Below, piece after piece: positions 28,671 to 41,751 of a stretch of DNA of 64,000 nucleotides. Under the pieces are notes generated by a model. It was given only the letters and a program-made list of their open reading frames with translations. It searched no databases and was not told the origin of the DNA. The stretch's first letter is position 1, and each line of letters opens with the position of its first letter. This DNA is from Sacculina carcini (lineage: Eukaryota; Arthropoda; Thecostraca; Sacculinidae). The position numbers and the translations under genes are program-made. The stretch is taken from contig OU696578.1 of the NCBI GenBank assembly GCA_916048095.2, forward strand, positions 9,801,045 through 9,865,044. Direction: 5' to 3'.

Positions 28671-31600
28671 TTAATTAACACTTAGGGCACACTTAGGTAA
28701 CACTTAGGTAACACTTAGGGCACACTTATGTAACACTTAGGGCAAACTTAGGTAACACTTAGGGCACACTTAGGTATCACTTAGGTAACACTTAGGTAAC
28801 ACTTAGGTAACACTTAGGGCACACTTATGTAACACTTAGGGCAAACTTAGGTAACACTTAGGGCACACTTAGGTATCACTTAGGTAACACTTAGGGTACA
28901 CTTAGGTATCACTTAGGGCACACTTAGGTAACACTTAGGGCACACTTAGGTAACACTTAGGTAACACTTAGGGCACACTTAGGTAACACTTAGGGCACAC
29001 TTAGGTAACACTTAGGGCACACTTAGGTAACACTTAGGGCACACTTAGGTAACACTTAGGGCACACTTAGGTAACACTTAGGTAACACTTAGGGCACACT
29101 TAGGTAACACTTAGGGCACACTTAGGTAACACTTAGGGCACACTTAGGTAACACTTAGGGCACACTTAGGTATCACTTAGGGCACACTTAGGTAACACTT
29201 AGGGCACACTTAGGTAACACTTAGGTAACACTTAGGGCACACTTAGCTAACACTTAGGGCACACTTATGTAACACTTAGGGCAAACTTAGGTAACACTTA
29301 AGGCACACTTAGGTATCACTTAGGTAACACTTAGGGCACACTTAGGTATCACTTAGGGCACACTTGGGTAACACTTAGGGCACACTTAGGTAACACTTAG
29401 GTAACACTTAGGGCACACTTAGGTAACACTTAGGGCACACTTAGGTAACACTTAGGGCACACTTAGGTAACACTTAGGGCACACTTAGGTAACACTTATG
29501 TAACACTTAGGGCACACTTAGGTAACACTTAGGGCACACTTAGGTAACACTTAGGGCACACTTAGGTAACACTTAGGGCACACTTAGGTAACACTTAGGG
29601 CACACTTAGGTAACACTTAGGGCACACTTAGGTAACACTTAGGGCACACTTAGGTAACACTTAGGGCACACTTAGGTAACACTTAGGGCACACTTAGGTA
29701 ACACTTAGGGCACACTTAGGTAACACTTAGGTAACACTTAGGGCACACTTAGGTAACACTTAGGGCACACGTTGGTAACACTTAGGTAACACTTAGGGCA
29801 CACTTAGGTAACACTTAGGGCACACTTAGGTAACACTTAGGGCACACTTAGGTAACACTTAGGTAACACTTAGGGCACACTTAGGTAACACTTAGGGCAC
29901 ACTTAGGTAACACTTAGGGCACACTTAGGTAACACTTAGGGCACACTTAGGGCACACTTAGGTAGGCACTTAGGTAACACTTAGGGCACACTTAGGTAAC
30001 ACTTAGGGCACACTTAGGTAACACTTAGGGCATACTTAGGTAACACTTAGGGCACACTTAGGTAACACTTAGGGCACACTTAGGGCACACTTAGGTAACG
30101 CTTAGGGCACACTTAGGTAACACTTAGGGCACACGTAGGTAACACTTAGGGCACACTTAGGTAACACTTAGGGCACACTTAGGTAACACTTAATTAACAC
30201 TTAGGGCACACTTAGGTAACACTTAGGTAACACTTAGGGCACACTTATGTAACACTTAGGGCAAACTTAGGTAACACTTAGGGCACACTTAGGTATCACT
30301 TAGGTAACACTTAGGGCACACTTAGGTATCACTTAGGGCACACTTAGGTAACACTTAGGGCACACTTAGGTAACACTTAGGTAACACTTAGGGCACACTT
30401 ATGTAACACTTAGGGCAAACTTAGGTAACACTTAGGGCACACTTAGGTATCACTTAGGTAACACTTAGGGCACACTTAGGTATCACTTAGGGCACACTTA
30501 GGTAACACTTAGGGCACACTTAGGTAACACTTAGGTAACACTTAGGGCACACTTAGGTAACACTTAGGGCACACTTAGGTAACACTTAGGGCACACTTAG
30601 GTAACACTTAGGTAACACTTAGGGCACACTTAGGTAACACTTAGGGCACACTTAGGTAACACTTAGGTAACACTTAGGTCACACTTAGGTAACACTTAGG
30701 GCACACTTAGGTAACACTTAGGGCACACTTAGGTAACACTTAGGTAACACTTAGGTAACACTTAGGTAACACTTAGGGCACACTTATGTAACACTTAGGG
30801 CAAACTTAGGTAACACTTAGGGCACACTTAGGTATCACTTAGGTAACACTTAGGGTACACTTAGGTATCACTTAGGGCACACTTAGGTAACACTTAGGGC
30901 ACACTTAGGTAACACTTAGGTAACACTTAGGGCACACTTAGGTAACACTTAGGTAACACTTAGGGCACACTTAGGTAACACTTAGGGCACACGTTGGTAA
31001 CACTTAGGTAACACTTAGGGCACACTTAGGTAACACTTAGGGCACACTTAGGTAACACTTAGGGCACACTTAGGTAACACTTAGGTAACACTTAGGGCAC
31101 ACTTAGGTAACACTTAGGGCACACTTAGGTAACACTTAGGGCACACTTAGGTAACACTTAGGGCACACTTAGGGCACACTTAGGTAGGCACTTAGGTAAC
31201 ACTTAGGGCACACTTAGGTAACACTTAGGGCACACTTAGGTAACACTTAGGGCATACTTAGGTAACACTTAGGGCACACTTAGGTAACACTTAGGGCACA
31301 CTTAGGGCACACTTAGGTAACACTTAGGGCACACTTAGGTAACACTTAGGGCATACTTAGGTAACACTTAATTAACACTTAGGGCACACTTAGGTAACAC
31401 TTAGGTAACACTTAGGGCACACTTATGTAACACTTAGGGCAAACTTAGGTAACACTTAGGGCACACTTAGGTATCACTTAGGTAACACTTAGGGCACACT
31501 TAGGTATCACTTAGGGCACACTTAGGTAACACTTAGGGCACACTTAGGTAACACTTAGGTAACACTTAGGGCACACTTATGTAACACTTAGGGCAAACTT

Positions 31601-33155
31601 AGGTAACACTTAGGGCACACTTAGGTATCACTTAGGTAACACTTAGGTCACACTTAGGTATCACTTAGGGCACACTTAGGTAACACTTAGGGCACACTTA
31701 GGTAACACTTAGGTAACACTTAGGGCACACTTAGGTAACACTTAGGGCACACTTAGGTAACACTTAGGGCACACTTAGGTAACACTTAGGTAACACTTAG
31801 GGCACACTTAGGTAACACTTAGGGCACACTTAGGTAACACTTAGGGCATACTTAGGTAACACTTAGGGCACACTTAGGTAACACTTAGGGCACACTTAGG
31901 GCACACTTAGGTAACACTTAGGGCACACTTAGGTAACACTTAGGGCACACTTAGGTAACACTTAGGGCACACTTAGGTAACACTTAGGGCACACTTAGGT
32001 AACACTTAGGTAACACTTAGGGCACACTTATGTAACACTTAGGGCAAACTTAGGTAACACTTAGGGCACACTTAGGTATCACTTAGGTAACACTTAGGGC
32101 ACACTTAGGTATCACTTAGGGCACACTTAGGTAACACTTAGGGCACACTTAGGTAACACTTAGGTAACACTTAGGGCACACTTAGGTAACACTTAGGGCA
32201 CACTTAGGTAACACTTAGGGCACACTTAGGTAACACTTAGGGCACACTTAGGTAACACTTGGGTAACACTTAGGGCACACTTAGGTAACACTTAGGGCAC
32301 ACTTAGGTAACACTTAGGGCACACTTAGGTAACACTTAGGGCACACTTAGGTATCACTTAGGGCACACTTAGGTAACACTTAGGGCACACTTAGGTAACA
32401 CTTAGGTAACACTTAGGGCACACTTAGCTAACACTTAGGGCACACTTATGTAACACTTAGGGCAAACTTAGGTAACACTTAAGGCACACTTAGGTATCAC
32501 TTAGGTAACACTTAGGGCACACTTAGGTATCACTTAGGGCACACTTGGGTAACACTTAGGGCACACTTAGGTAACACTTAGGTAACACTTAGGGCACACT
32601 TAGGTAACACTTAGGGCACACTTAGGTAACACTTAGGGCACACTTAGGTAACACTTAGGGCACACTTGGGTAACACTTATGTAACACTTAGGGCACACTT
32701 AGGTAACACTTAGGGCACACTTAGGTAACACTTAGGGCACACTTAGGTAACACTTAGGGCACACTTAGGTAACACTTAGGGCACACTTAGGTAACACTTA
32801 GGGCACACTTAGGTAACACTTAGGGCACACTTAGGTAACACTTAGGGCACACTTAGGTAACACTTAGGGCACACTTAGGTAACACTTAGGGCACACTTAG
32901 GTAACACTTAGGTAACACTTAGGGCACACTTAGGTAACACTTAGGGCACACGTTGGTAACACTTAGGTAACACTTAGGGCACACTTAGGTAACACTTAGG
33001 GCACACTTAGGTAACACTTAGGGCACACTTAGGTAACACTTAGGTAACACTTAGGGCACACTTAGGTAACACTTAGGGCACACTTAGGTAACACTTAGGG
33101 CACACTTAGGTAACACTTAGGGCACACTTAGGGCACACTTAGGGCACACTTAGGT
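28671..33155. repeat. 5.49-kb tandem segmental duplication, right copy
   Basis: This is the partner of 23178-28670, with the same order of unit lengths (1519 bp, then 1178 against 1167 bp) and the same rare GGTAACGCTT at 30099. The match can be followed to at least the triple-B cassette at 33155. The left copy diverges after its 12-mer at 27651, where GGGCAT is followed by GGTATC and TTGGGTAAC near 27805-27830 and no TTAATTAA appears before the next cassette. That joint looks like a deletion or exchange between non-equivalent positions. Confidence 0.85.
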
Positions 33156-33325
33156 AGGCACTTAGGTAACACTTAGGGCACACTTAGGTAACACTTAGGG
33201 CACACTTAGGTAACACTTAGGGCATACTTAGGTAACACTTAGGGCACACTTAGGTAACACTTAGGGCACACTTAGGGCACACTTAGGTAACACTTAGGGC
33301 ACACTTAGGTAACACTTAGGGCACA

Positions 33326-34051
33326 CGTAGGTAACACTTAGGGCACACTTAGGTAACACTTAGGGCACACTTAGGTAACACTTAATTAACACTTAGGGCA
33401 CACTTAGGTAACACTTAGGTAACACTTAGGGCACACTTATGTAACACTTAGGGCAAACTTAGGTAACACTTAGGGCACACTTAGGTATCACTTAGGTAAC
33501 ACTTAGGGCACACTTAGGTATCACTTAGGGCACACTTAGGTAACACTTAGGGCACACTTAGGTAACACTTAGGTAACACTTAGGGCACACTTATGTAACA
33601 CTTAGGGCAAACTTAGGTAACACTTAGGGCACACTTAGGTATCACTTAGGTAACACTTAGGGCACACTTAGGTATCACTTAGGGCACACGTAGGTAACAC
33701 TTAGGGCACACTTAGGTAACACTTAGGGCACACTTAGGTAACACTTAATTAACACTTAGGGCACACTTAGGTAACACTTAGGTAACACTTAGGGCACACT
33801 TATGTAACACTTAGGGCAAACTTAGGTAACACTTAGGGCACACTTAGGTATCACTTAGGTAACACTTAGGGCACACTTAGGTATCACTTAGGGCACACTT
33901 AGGTAACACTTAGGGCACACTTAGGTAACACTTAGGTAACACTTAGGGCACACTTATGTAACACTTAGGGCAAACTTAGGTAACACTTAGGGCACACTTA
34001 GGTATCACTTAGGTAACACTTAGGGCACACTTAGGTATCACTTAGGGCACA
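33326..34051. repeat. 363-bp (33-monomer) tandem duplication
   Basis: CGTAGG occurs at 33326 and 33689, each 56 bp before a TTAATTAA (33382 and 33745). Both copies then carry two TATGTAAC/GGGCAA/GGTATC blocks. The second TTAATTAA has no 12-mer of its own, so the duplication took only the end of the cassette and what follows. The length is exactly 33 monomers. Confidence 0.85.
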
Positions 34052-36878
34052 CTTAGGTAACACTTAGGGCACACTTAGGTAACACTTAGGTAACACTTAG
34101 GGCACACTTAGGTAACACTTAGGGCACACTTAGGTAACACTTAGGTAACACTTAGGGCACACTTAGGTAACACTTAGGGCACACTTAGGTAACACTTAGG
34201 TAACACTTAGGTCACACTTAGGTAACACTTAGGGCACACTTAGGTAACACTTAGGGCACACTTAGGTAACACTTAGGTAACACTTAGGTAACACTTAGGT
34301 AACACTCAGGTAACACTTAGGGCACACTTATGTAACACTTAGGGCAAACTTAGGTAACACTTAGGGCACACTTAGGTATCACTTAGGTAACACTTAGGGT
34401 ACACTTAGGTATCACTTAGGGCACACTTAGGTAACACTTAGGGCACACTTAGGTAACACTTAGGTAACACTTAGGGCACACTTAGGTAACACTTAGGGCA
34501 CACTTAGGTAACACTTAGGGCACACTTAGGTAACACTTAGGGCACACTTAGGTAACACTTAGGTAACACTTAGGGCACACTTAGGTAACACTTAGGGCAC
34601 ACTTAGGTATCACTTAGGGCACACTTAGGTAACACTTAGGGCACACTTAGGTAACACTTAGGTAACACTTAGGGCACACTTAGGTATCACTTAGGGCACA
34701 CTTAGGTAACACTTAGGGCACACTTAGGTAACACTTAGGTAACACTTAGGGCACACTTAGCTAACACTTAGGGCACACTTATGTAACACTTAGGGCAAAC
34801 TTAGGTAACACTTAAGGCACACTTAGGTATCACTTAGGTAACACTTAGGGCACACTTAGGTATCACTTAGGGCACACTTGGGTAACACTTAGGGCACACT
34901 TAGGTAACACTTAGGTAACACTTAGGGCACACTTAGGTAACACTTAGGGCACACTTAGGTAACACTTAGGGCACACTTAGGTAACACTTAGGGCACACTT
35001 AGGTAACACTTATGTAACACTTAGGGCACACTTAGGTAACACTTAGGGCACACTTAGGTAACACTTAGGGCACACTTAGGTAACACTTAGGGCACACTTA
35101 GGTAACACTTAGGGCACACTTAGGTAACACTTAGGGCACACTTAGGTAACACTTAGGGCACACTTAGGTAACACTTAGGGCACACTTAGGTAACATTTAG
35201 GGCACACTTAGGTAACACTTAGGGCACACTTAGGTAACACTTAGGTAACACTTAGGGCACACTTAGGTAACACTTAGGGCACACGTTGGTAACACTTAGG
35301 TAACACTTAGGGCACACTTAGGTAACACTTAGGGCACACTTAGGTAGCACTTAGGGCACACTTAGGTAACACTTAGGTAACACTTAGGGCACACTTAGGT
35401 AACACTTAGGGCACACTTAGGTAACACTTAGGGCACACTTAGGTAACACTTAGGGCACACTTAGGGCACACTTAGGTAGGCACTTAGGTAACACTTAGGG
35501 CACACTTAGGTAACACTTAGGGCACACTTAGGTAACACTTAGGGCATACTTAGGTAACACTTAGGGCACACTTAGGTAACACTTAGGGCACACTTAGGGC
35601 ACACTTAGGTAACACTTAGGGCACACTTAGGTAACACTTAGGGCACACGTAGGTAACACTTAGGGCACACTTAGGTAACACTTAGGGCACACTTAGGTAA
35701 CACTTAATTAACACTTAGGGCACACTTAGGTAACACTTAGGTAACACTTAGGGCACACTTATGTAACACTTAGGGCAAACTTAGGTAACACTTAGGGCAC
35801 ACTTAGGTATCACTTAGGTAACACTTAGGGCACACTTAGGTATCACTTAGGGCACACTTAGGTAACACTTAGGGCACACTTAGGTAACACTTAGGTAACA
35901 CTTAGGGCACACTTATGTAACACTTAGGGCAAACTTAGGTAACACTTAGGGCACACTTAGGTAACACTTAGGGCACACTTAGGTATCACTTAGGTAACAC
36001 TTAGGGCACACTTAGGTATCACTTAGGGCACACTTAGGTAACACTTAGGGCACACTTAGGTAACACTTAGGTAACACTTAGGGCACACTTAGGTAACACT
36101 TAGGGCACACTTAGGTAACACTTAGGGCACACTTAGGTAACACTTAGGTAACACTTAGGGCACACTTAGGTAACACTTAGGGCACACTTAGGTAACACTT
36201 AGGTAACACTTAGGTCACACTTAGGTAACACTTAGGGCACACTTAGGTAACACTTAGGGCACACTTAGGTAACACTTAGGTAACACTTAGGTAACACTTA
36301 GGTAACACTTAGGGCACACTTATGTAACACTTAGGGCAAACTTAGGTAACACTTAGGGCACACTTAGGTATCACTTAGGTAACACTTAGGGTACACTTAG
36401 GTATCACTTAGGGCACACTTAGGTAACACTTAGGGCACACTTAGGTAACACTTAGGTAACACTTAGGGCACACTTAGGTAACACTTAGGGCACACTTAGG
36501 TAACACTTAGGGCACACTTAGGTAACACTTAGGGCACACTTAGGTAACACTTAGGGCACACTTAGGTAACACTTAGGTAACACTTAGGGCACACTTAGGT
36601 AACACTTAGGGCACACTTAGGTAACACTTAGGGCACACTTAGGTAACACTTAGGGCACACTTAGGTAACACTTAGGGCACACTTAGGTAACACTTAGGGC
36701 ACACTTAGGTAACACTTAGGGCACACTTAGGTAACACTTAGGGCACACTTAGGTAACACTTAGGGCACACTTAGGTAACACTTAGGGCACACTTAGGTAA
36801 CACTTAGGGCACACTTAGGTAACACTTAGGTAACACTTAGGGCACACTTAGGTAACACTTAGGGCACACTTAGGTAAC

Positions 36879-39800
36879 ACTTGGGTAACACTTAGGTAAC
36901 ACTTAGGGTACACTTAGGTAACACTTAGGGCACACTTAGGTAACACTTAGGGCACACGTAGGTAACACTTAGGGCACACGTAGGTAACACTTAGGGCACA
37001 CTTAGGTAACACTTAGGGCACACTTAGGTAACACTTAGGTAACACTTAGGGCACACTTAGGTAACACTTAGGGCACACTTAGGTAACACTTAGGGCACAC
37101 TTAGGTAACACTTAGGTAACACTTAGGGCACACTTAGGTAACACTTAGGGCACACTTAGGTAACACTTAGGGCACACTTAGGTAACACTTAGGGCACACT
37201 TAGGTAACACTTAGGGCACACTTAGGTAACACTTAGGTAACACTTAGGTAACACTTAGGGCACACTTAGGTAACACTTAGGGCACACTTAGGTAACACTT
37301 AGGTAACACTTAGGGCACACTTAGGTAACACTTAGGTAACACTTAGGGCACACTTAGGTAACACTTAGGGCACACTTAGGTAACACTTAGGGCACACTTA
37401 GGTAACACTTAGGGCACACTTAGGTAACACTTAGGGCACACTTAGGTAACACTTAGGGCACACTTAGGTAACACTTAGGGCACACTTAGGTAACACTTAG
37501 GGCACACTTAGGTAACACTTAGGGCACACTTAGGTAACACTTAGGGCACACTTAGGTAACACTTAGGGCACACTTAGGTAACACTTAGGTAACACTTAGG
37601 GCACACTTAGGTAACACTTAGGGCACACTTAGGTAACACTTGGGTAACACTTAGGTAACACTTAGGGTACACTTAGGTAACACTTGGGTAACACTTAGGT
37701 AACACTTAGGTAACACTTAGGTAACACTTAGGGTACACTTAGGTAACACTTAGGGCACACTTAGGTAACACTTAGGTAACACTTAGGGTACACTTAGGTA
37801 ACACTTAGGGCACACTTAGGTAACACTTAGGGCACACGTAGGTAACACTTAGGGCACACGTAGGTAACACTTAGGGCACACTTAGGTAACACTTAGGGCA
37901 CACTTAGGTAACACTTAGGTAACACTTATAGCACACTTAGGTAACACTTAGGGCACACTTAGGTAACACTTAGGGCACACTTAGGTAACACTTAGGTAAC
38001 ACTTAGGGCACACTTAGGTAACACTTAGGGCACACTTAGGTAACACTTAGGGCACACGTAGGTAACACTTAGGGCACACTTAGGTAACACTTAGGGCACA
38101 CTTAGGTAACACTTAGGTAACACTTAGGGCACACTTAGGTAACACTTAGGGCACACTTAGGTAACACTTAGGGCACACTTAGGTAACACTTAGGGCACAC
38201 TTAGGTAACTCTTAGGGCACACTTAGGTAACACTTAGGGCACACTTAGGTAACACTTAGGTAACACTTAGGGCACACTTAGGTAACACTTAGGTAACACT
38301 TAGGGCACACTTAGGTAACACTTAGGTAACACTTAGGGCACACTTAGGTAACACTTAGGTAACACTTAGGTAACACTTAGGTAACACTTAGGTAACACTT
38401 AGGTAACACTTAGGTAACACTTAGGTAACACTTAGGTAACACTTAGGGTACACTTAGGTAACACTTAGGTAACACTTAGGTAACACTTAGGTAACACTTA
38501 GGTAACACTTAGGTAAAACTTAGGGTACACTTAGGTAACACTTAGGGTACACTTAGGTAACACTTAGGGCACACTTAGGTAACACTTAGGGCACACTTAG
38601 GTAACACTTAGGGCACACTTAGGTAACACTTAGGTAACACTTAGGGCACACTTAGGTAACACTTAGGGCACACTTAGGTAACACTTAGGGCACACTTAGG
38701 TAACACTTAGGGCACACTTAGGTAACACTTAGGGCACACTTAGGTAACACTTAGGTAACACTTAGGTAACACTTAGGGCACACTTAGGTAACACTTAGGG
38801 CACACTTAGGTAACACTTAGGTAACACTTAGGGCACACTTAGGTAACACTTAGGGCACACTTAGGTAACACTTAGGGCACACGTAGGTAACACTTAGGGC
38901 ACACGTAGGTAACACTTAGGGCACACTTAGGTAACACTTAGGGCACACTTAGGTAACACTTAGGTAACACTTAGGGCACACTTAGGTAACACTTAGGGCA
39001 CACTTAGGTAACACTTAGGGCACACTTAGGTAACACTTAGGTAACACTTAGGGCACACTTAGGTAACACTTAGGGCACACTTAGGTAACACTTAGGGCAC
39101 ACGTAGGTAACACTTAGGGCACACTTAGGTAACACTTAGGGCACACTTAGGTAACACTTAGGGTACACTTAGGTAACACTTAGGGCACACTTAGGTAACA
39201 CTTAGGGCACACTTAGGTAACACTTAGGGCACACTTAGGTAACACTTAGGTAACACTTAGGGCACACTTAGGTAACACTTAGGGCACACTTAGGTAACAC
39301 TTAGGGCACACTTAGGTAACACTTAGGGCACACTTAGGTAACACTTAGGGCACACTTAGGTAACACTTAGGTAACACTTAGGTAACACTTAGGGCACACT
39401 TAGGTAACACTTAGGGCACACTTAGGTAACACTTAGGTAACACTTAGGGCACACTTAGGTAACACTTAGGTAACACTTAGGGCACACTTAGGTAACACTT
39501 AGGGCACACTTAGGTAACACTTAGGGCACACTTAGGTAACACTTAGGGCACACTTAGGTAACACTTAGGGCACACTTAGGTAACACTTAGGGCACACTTA
39601 GGTAACACTTAGGGCACACTTAGGTAACACTTAGGGCACACTTAGGTAACACTTAGGGCACACTTAGGTAACACTTAGGGCACACTTAGGTAACACTTAG
39701 GGCACACTTAGGTAACACTTAGGTAACACTTAGGGCACACTTAGGTAACACTTAGGGCACACTTAGGTAACACTTGGGTAACACTTAGGTAACACTTAGG

Positions 39801-41751
39801 GTACACTTAGGTAACACTTGGGTAACACTTAGGTAACACTTAGGTAACACTTAGGTAACACTTAGGGTACACTTAGGTAACACTTAGGGCACACTTAGGT
39901 AACACTTAGGTAACACTTAGGGTACACTTAGGTAACACTTAGGGCACACTTAGGTAACACTTAGGGCGCACGTAGGTAACACTTAGGGCACACGTAGGTA
40001 ACACTTAGGGCACACTTAGGTAACACTTAGGGCACACTTAGGTAACACTTAGGTAACACTTAGGGCACACTTAGGTAACACTTAGGGCACACTTAGGTAA
40101 CACTTAGGGCACACTTAGGTAACACTTAGGTAACACTTAGGGCACACTTAGGTAACACTTAGGGCACACTTAGGTAACACTTAGGGCACACGTAGGTAAC
40201 ACTTAGGGCACACTTAGGTAACACTTAGGGCACACTTAGGTAACACTTAGGTAACACTTAGGGCACACTTAGGTAACACTTAGGGCACACTTAGGTAACA
40301 CTTAGGGCACACTTAGGTAACACTTAGGGCACACTTAGGTAACTCTTAGGGCACACTTAGGTAACACTTAGGGCACACTTAGGTAACACTTAGGTAACAC
40401 TTAGGGCACACTTAGGTAACACTTAGGTAACACTTAGGGCACACTTAGGTAACACTTAGGTAACACTTAGGGCACACTTAGGTAACACTTAGGTAACACT
40501 TAGGTAACACTTAGGTAACACTTAGGTAACACTTAGGTAACACTTAGGTAACACTTAGGTAACACTTAGGTAACACTTAGGTAACACTTAGGGTACACTT
40601 AGGTAACACTTAGGTAACACTTAGGTAACACTTAGGGCACACTTAGGTAACACTTAGGGCACACTGAGGTAACACTTAGGACACACTTAGGTAACACTTA
40701 GGTAACACTTGGGTAACACTTAGGTAACACTTAGGTAACATTTAGGTAACACTTAGGGTACACTTAGGTAACACTTAGGGCACACTTAGGTAACACTTAG
40801 GTAACACTTAGGGTACACTTAGGTAACACTTAGGGCACACTTATGTAACACTTAGGGCAAACTTAGGTAACACTTAGGGCACACTTAGGTATCACTTAGG
40901 TAACACTTAGGGCACACTTAGGTATCACTTAGGGCACACTTAGGTAACACTTAGGGCACACTTAGGTAACACTTAGGTAACACTTAGGTAACACTTAGGT
41001 AACACTTAGGGTACACTTAGGTAACACTTAGGGCACACTTAGGTAACACTTAGGTAACACTTAGGGTACACTTAGGTAACACTTAGGGCACACTTAGGTA
41101 ACACTTAGGGCACACTTAGGTAACACTTAGGTAACACTTAGGGCACACTTAGGTAACACTTAGGGCACACTTAGGTAACACTTAGGGCACACTTAGGTAA
41201 CACTTAGGTAACACTTAGGGCACACTTAGGTAACACTTAGGGCACACTTAGGGCACACTTAGGTAACACTTAGGGCACACTGAGGTAACACTTAGGGCAC
41301 ACTTAGGTAACACTTAGGGCACACTTAGGTAACACTTAGGTAACACTTAGGGCACACTTAGGTAACACTTAGGGCACACTTAGGGCACACTTAGGTAACA
41401 CTTAGGGCACACTGAGGTAACACTTAGGGCACACTTAGGTAACACTTAGGGCACACTTAGGTAACACTTAGGGCACACTTAGGTAACACTTAGGGCACAC
41501 TTAGGTAACACTTAGGGCACACTAAGGTAACACTTAGGGCACACTTAGGGCACACTTAGGTAACACTTAGGGCACACTTAGGGCACACTTAGGTAACACT
41601 TAGGGCACACTGAGGTAACACTTAGGGCACACTTAGGTAACACTTAGGGCACACTTAGGTAACACTTAGGGCACACTTAGGTAACACTTAGGGCACACTT
41701 AGGTAACACTTAGGGCACACTTAGGTAACACTTAGGTAACACTTAGGGCAC
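36879..41751. repeat. HOR-2 domain, first block
   Basis: From ACTTGGGTAAC at 36879 the variant set changes. TTAATTAA, the 12-mer and ACGTTGG vanish, while GGGTAC, repeated TTGGGTAAC, paired CGTAGG and long A runs appear. TCTTAGG landmarks lie at 38210 and 40344, 2134 bp (194 monomers) apart. GGTAAA lies at 38515. The second module has a ten-monomer A run from 40476 and lacks the GGTAAA monomer at the expected place. A stretch near 41221-41640 shows repeated B-B doublets and CTGAGG. One-off variants include ACTTATAGCAC near 37925 and GGGCGCACG near 39968. Confidence 0.85.

Larger units (their letters stand above)
3018..36878. repeat. HOR-1 domain: tandem higher-order repeat, basic unit about 1.94 kb
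   Basis: A TTAATTAA variant marks each unit, at 3438, 4935, 6872, 8226, 10163, 12111, 14342, 17126, 19348, 21296, 23178, 24697, 25864, 28671, 30190, 31368, 33382, 33745 and 35704. Spacings of 1937 (twice) and 1948 (twice) bp define the basic unit. The others (1167, 1178, 1354, 1497, 1519, 1882, 1959, 2014, 2222, 2231, 2784, 2807) are shortened or lengthened units, and 363 is a small tandem duplication. Nearly all spacings equal a whole number of 11-bp monomers plus one base, the extra base coming from a single 12-bp monomer per unit. This is what unequal exchange in register would produce. The domain holds no gene. Confidence 0.9.
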
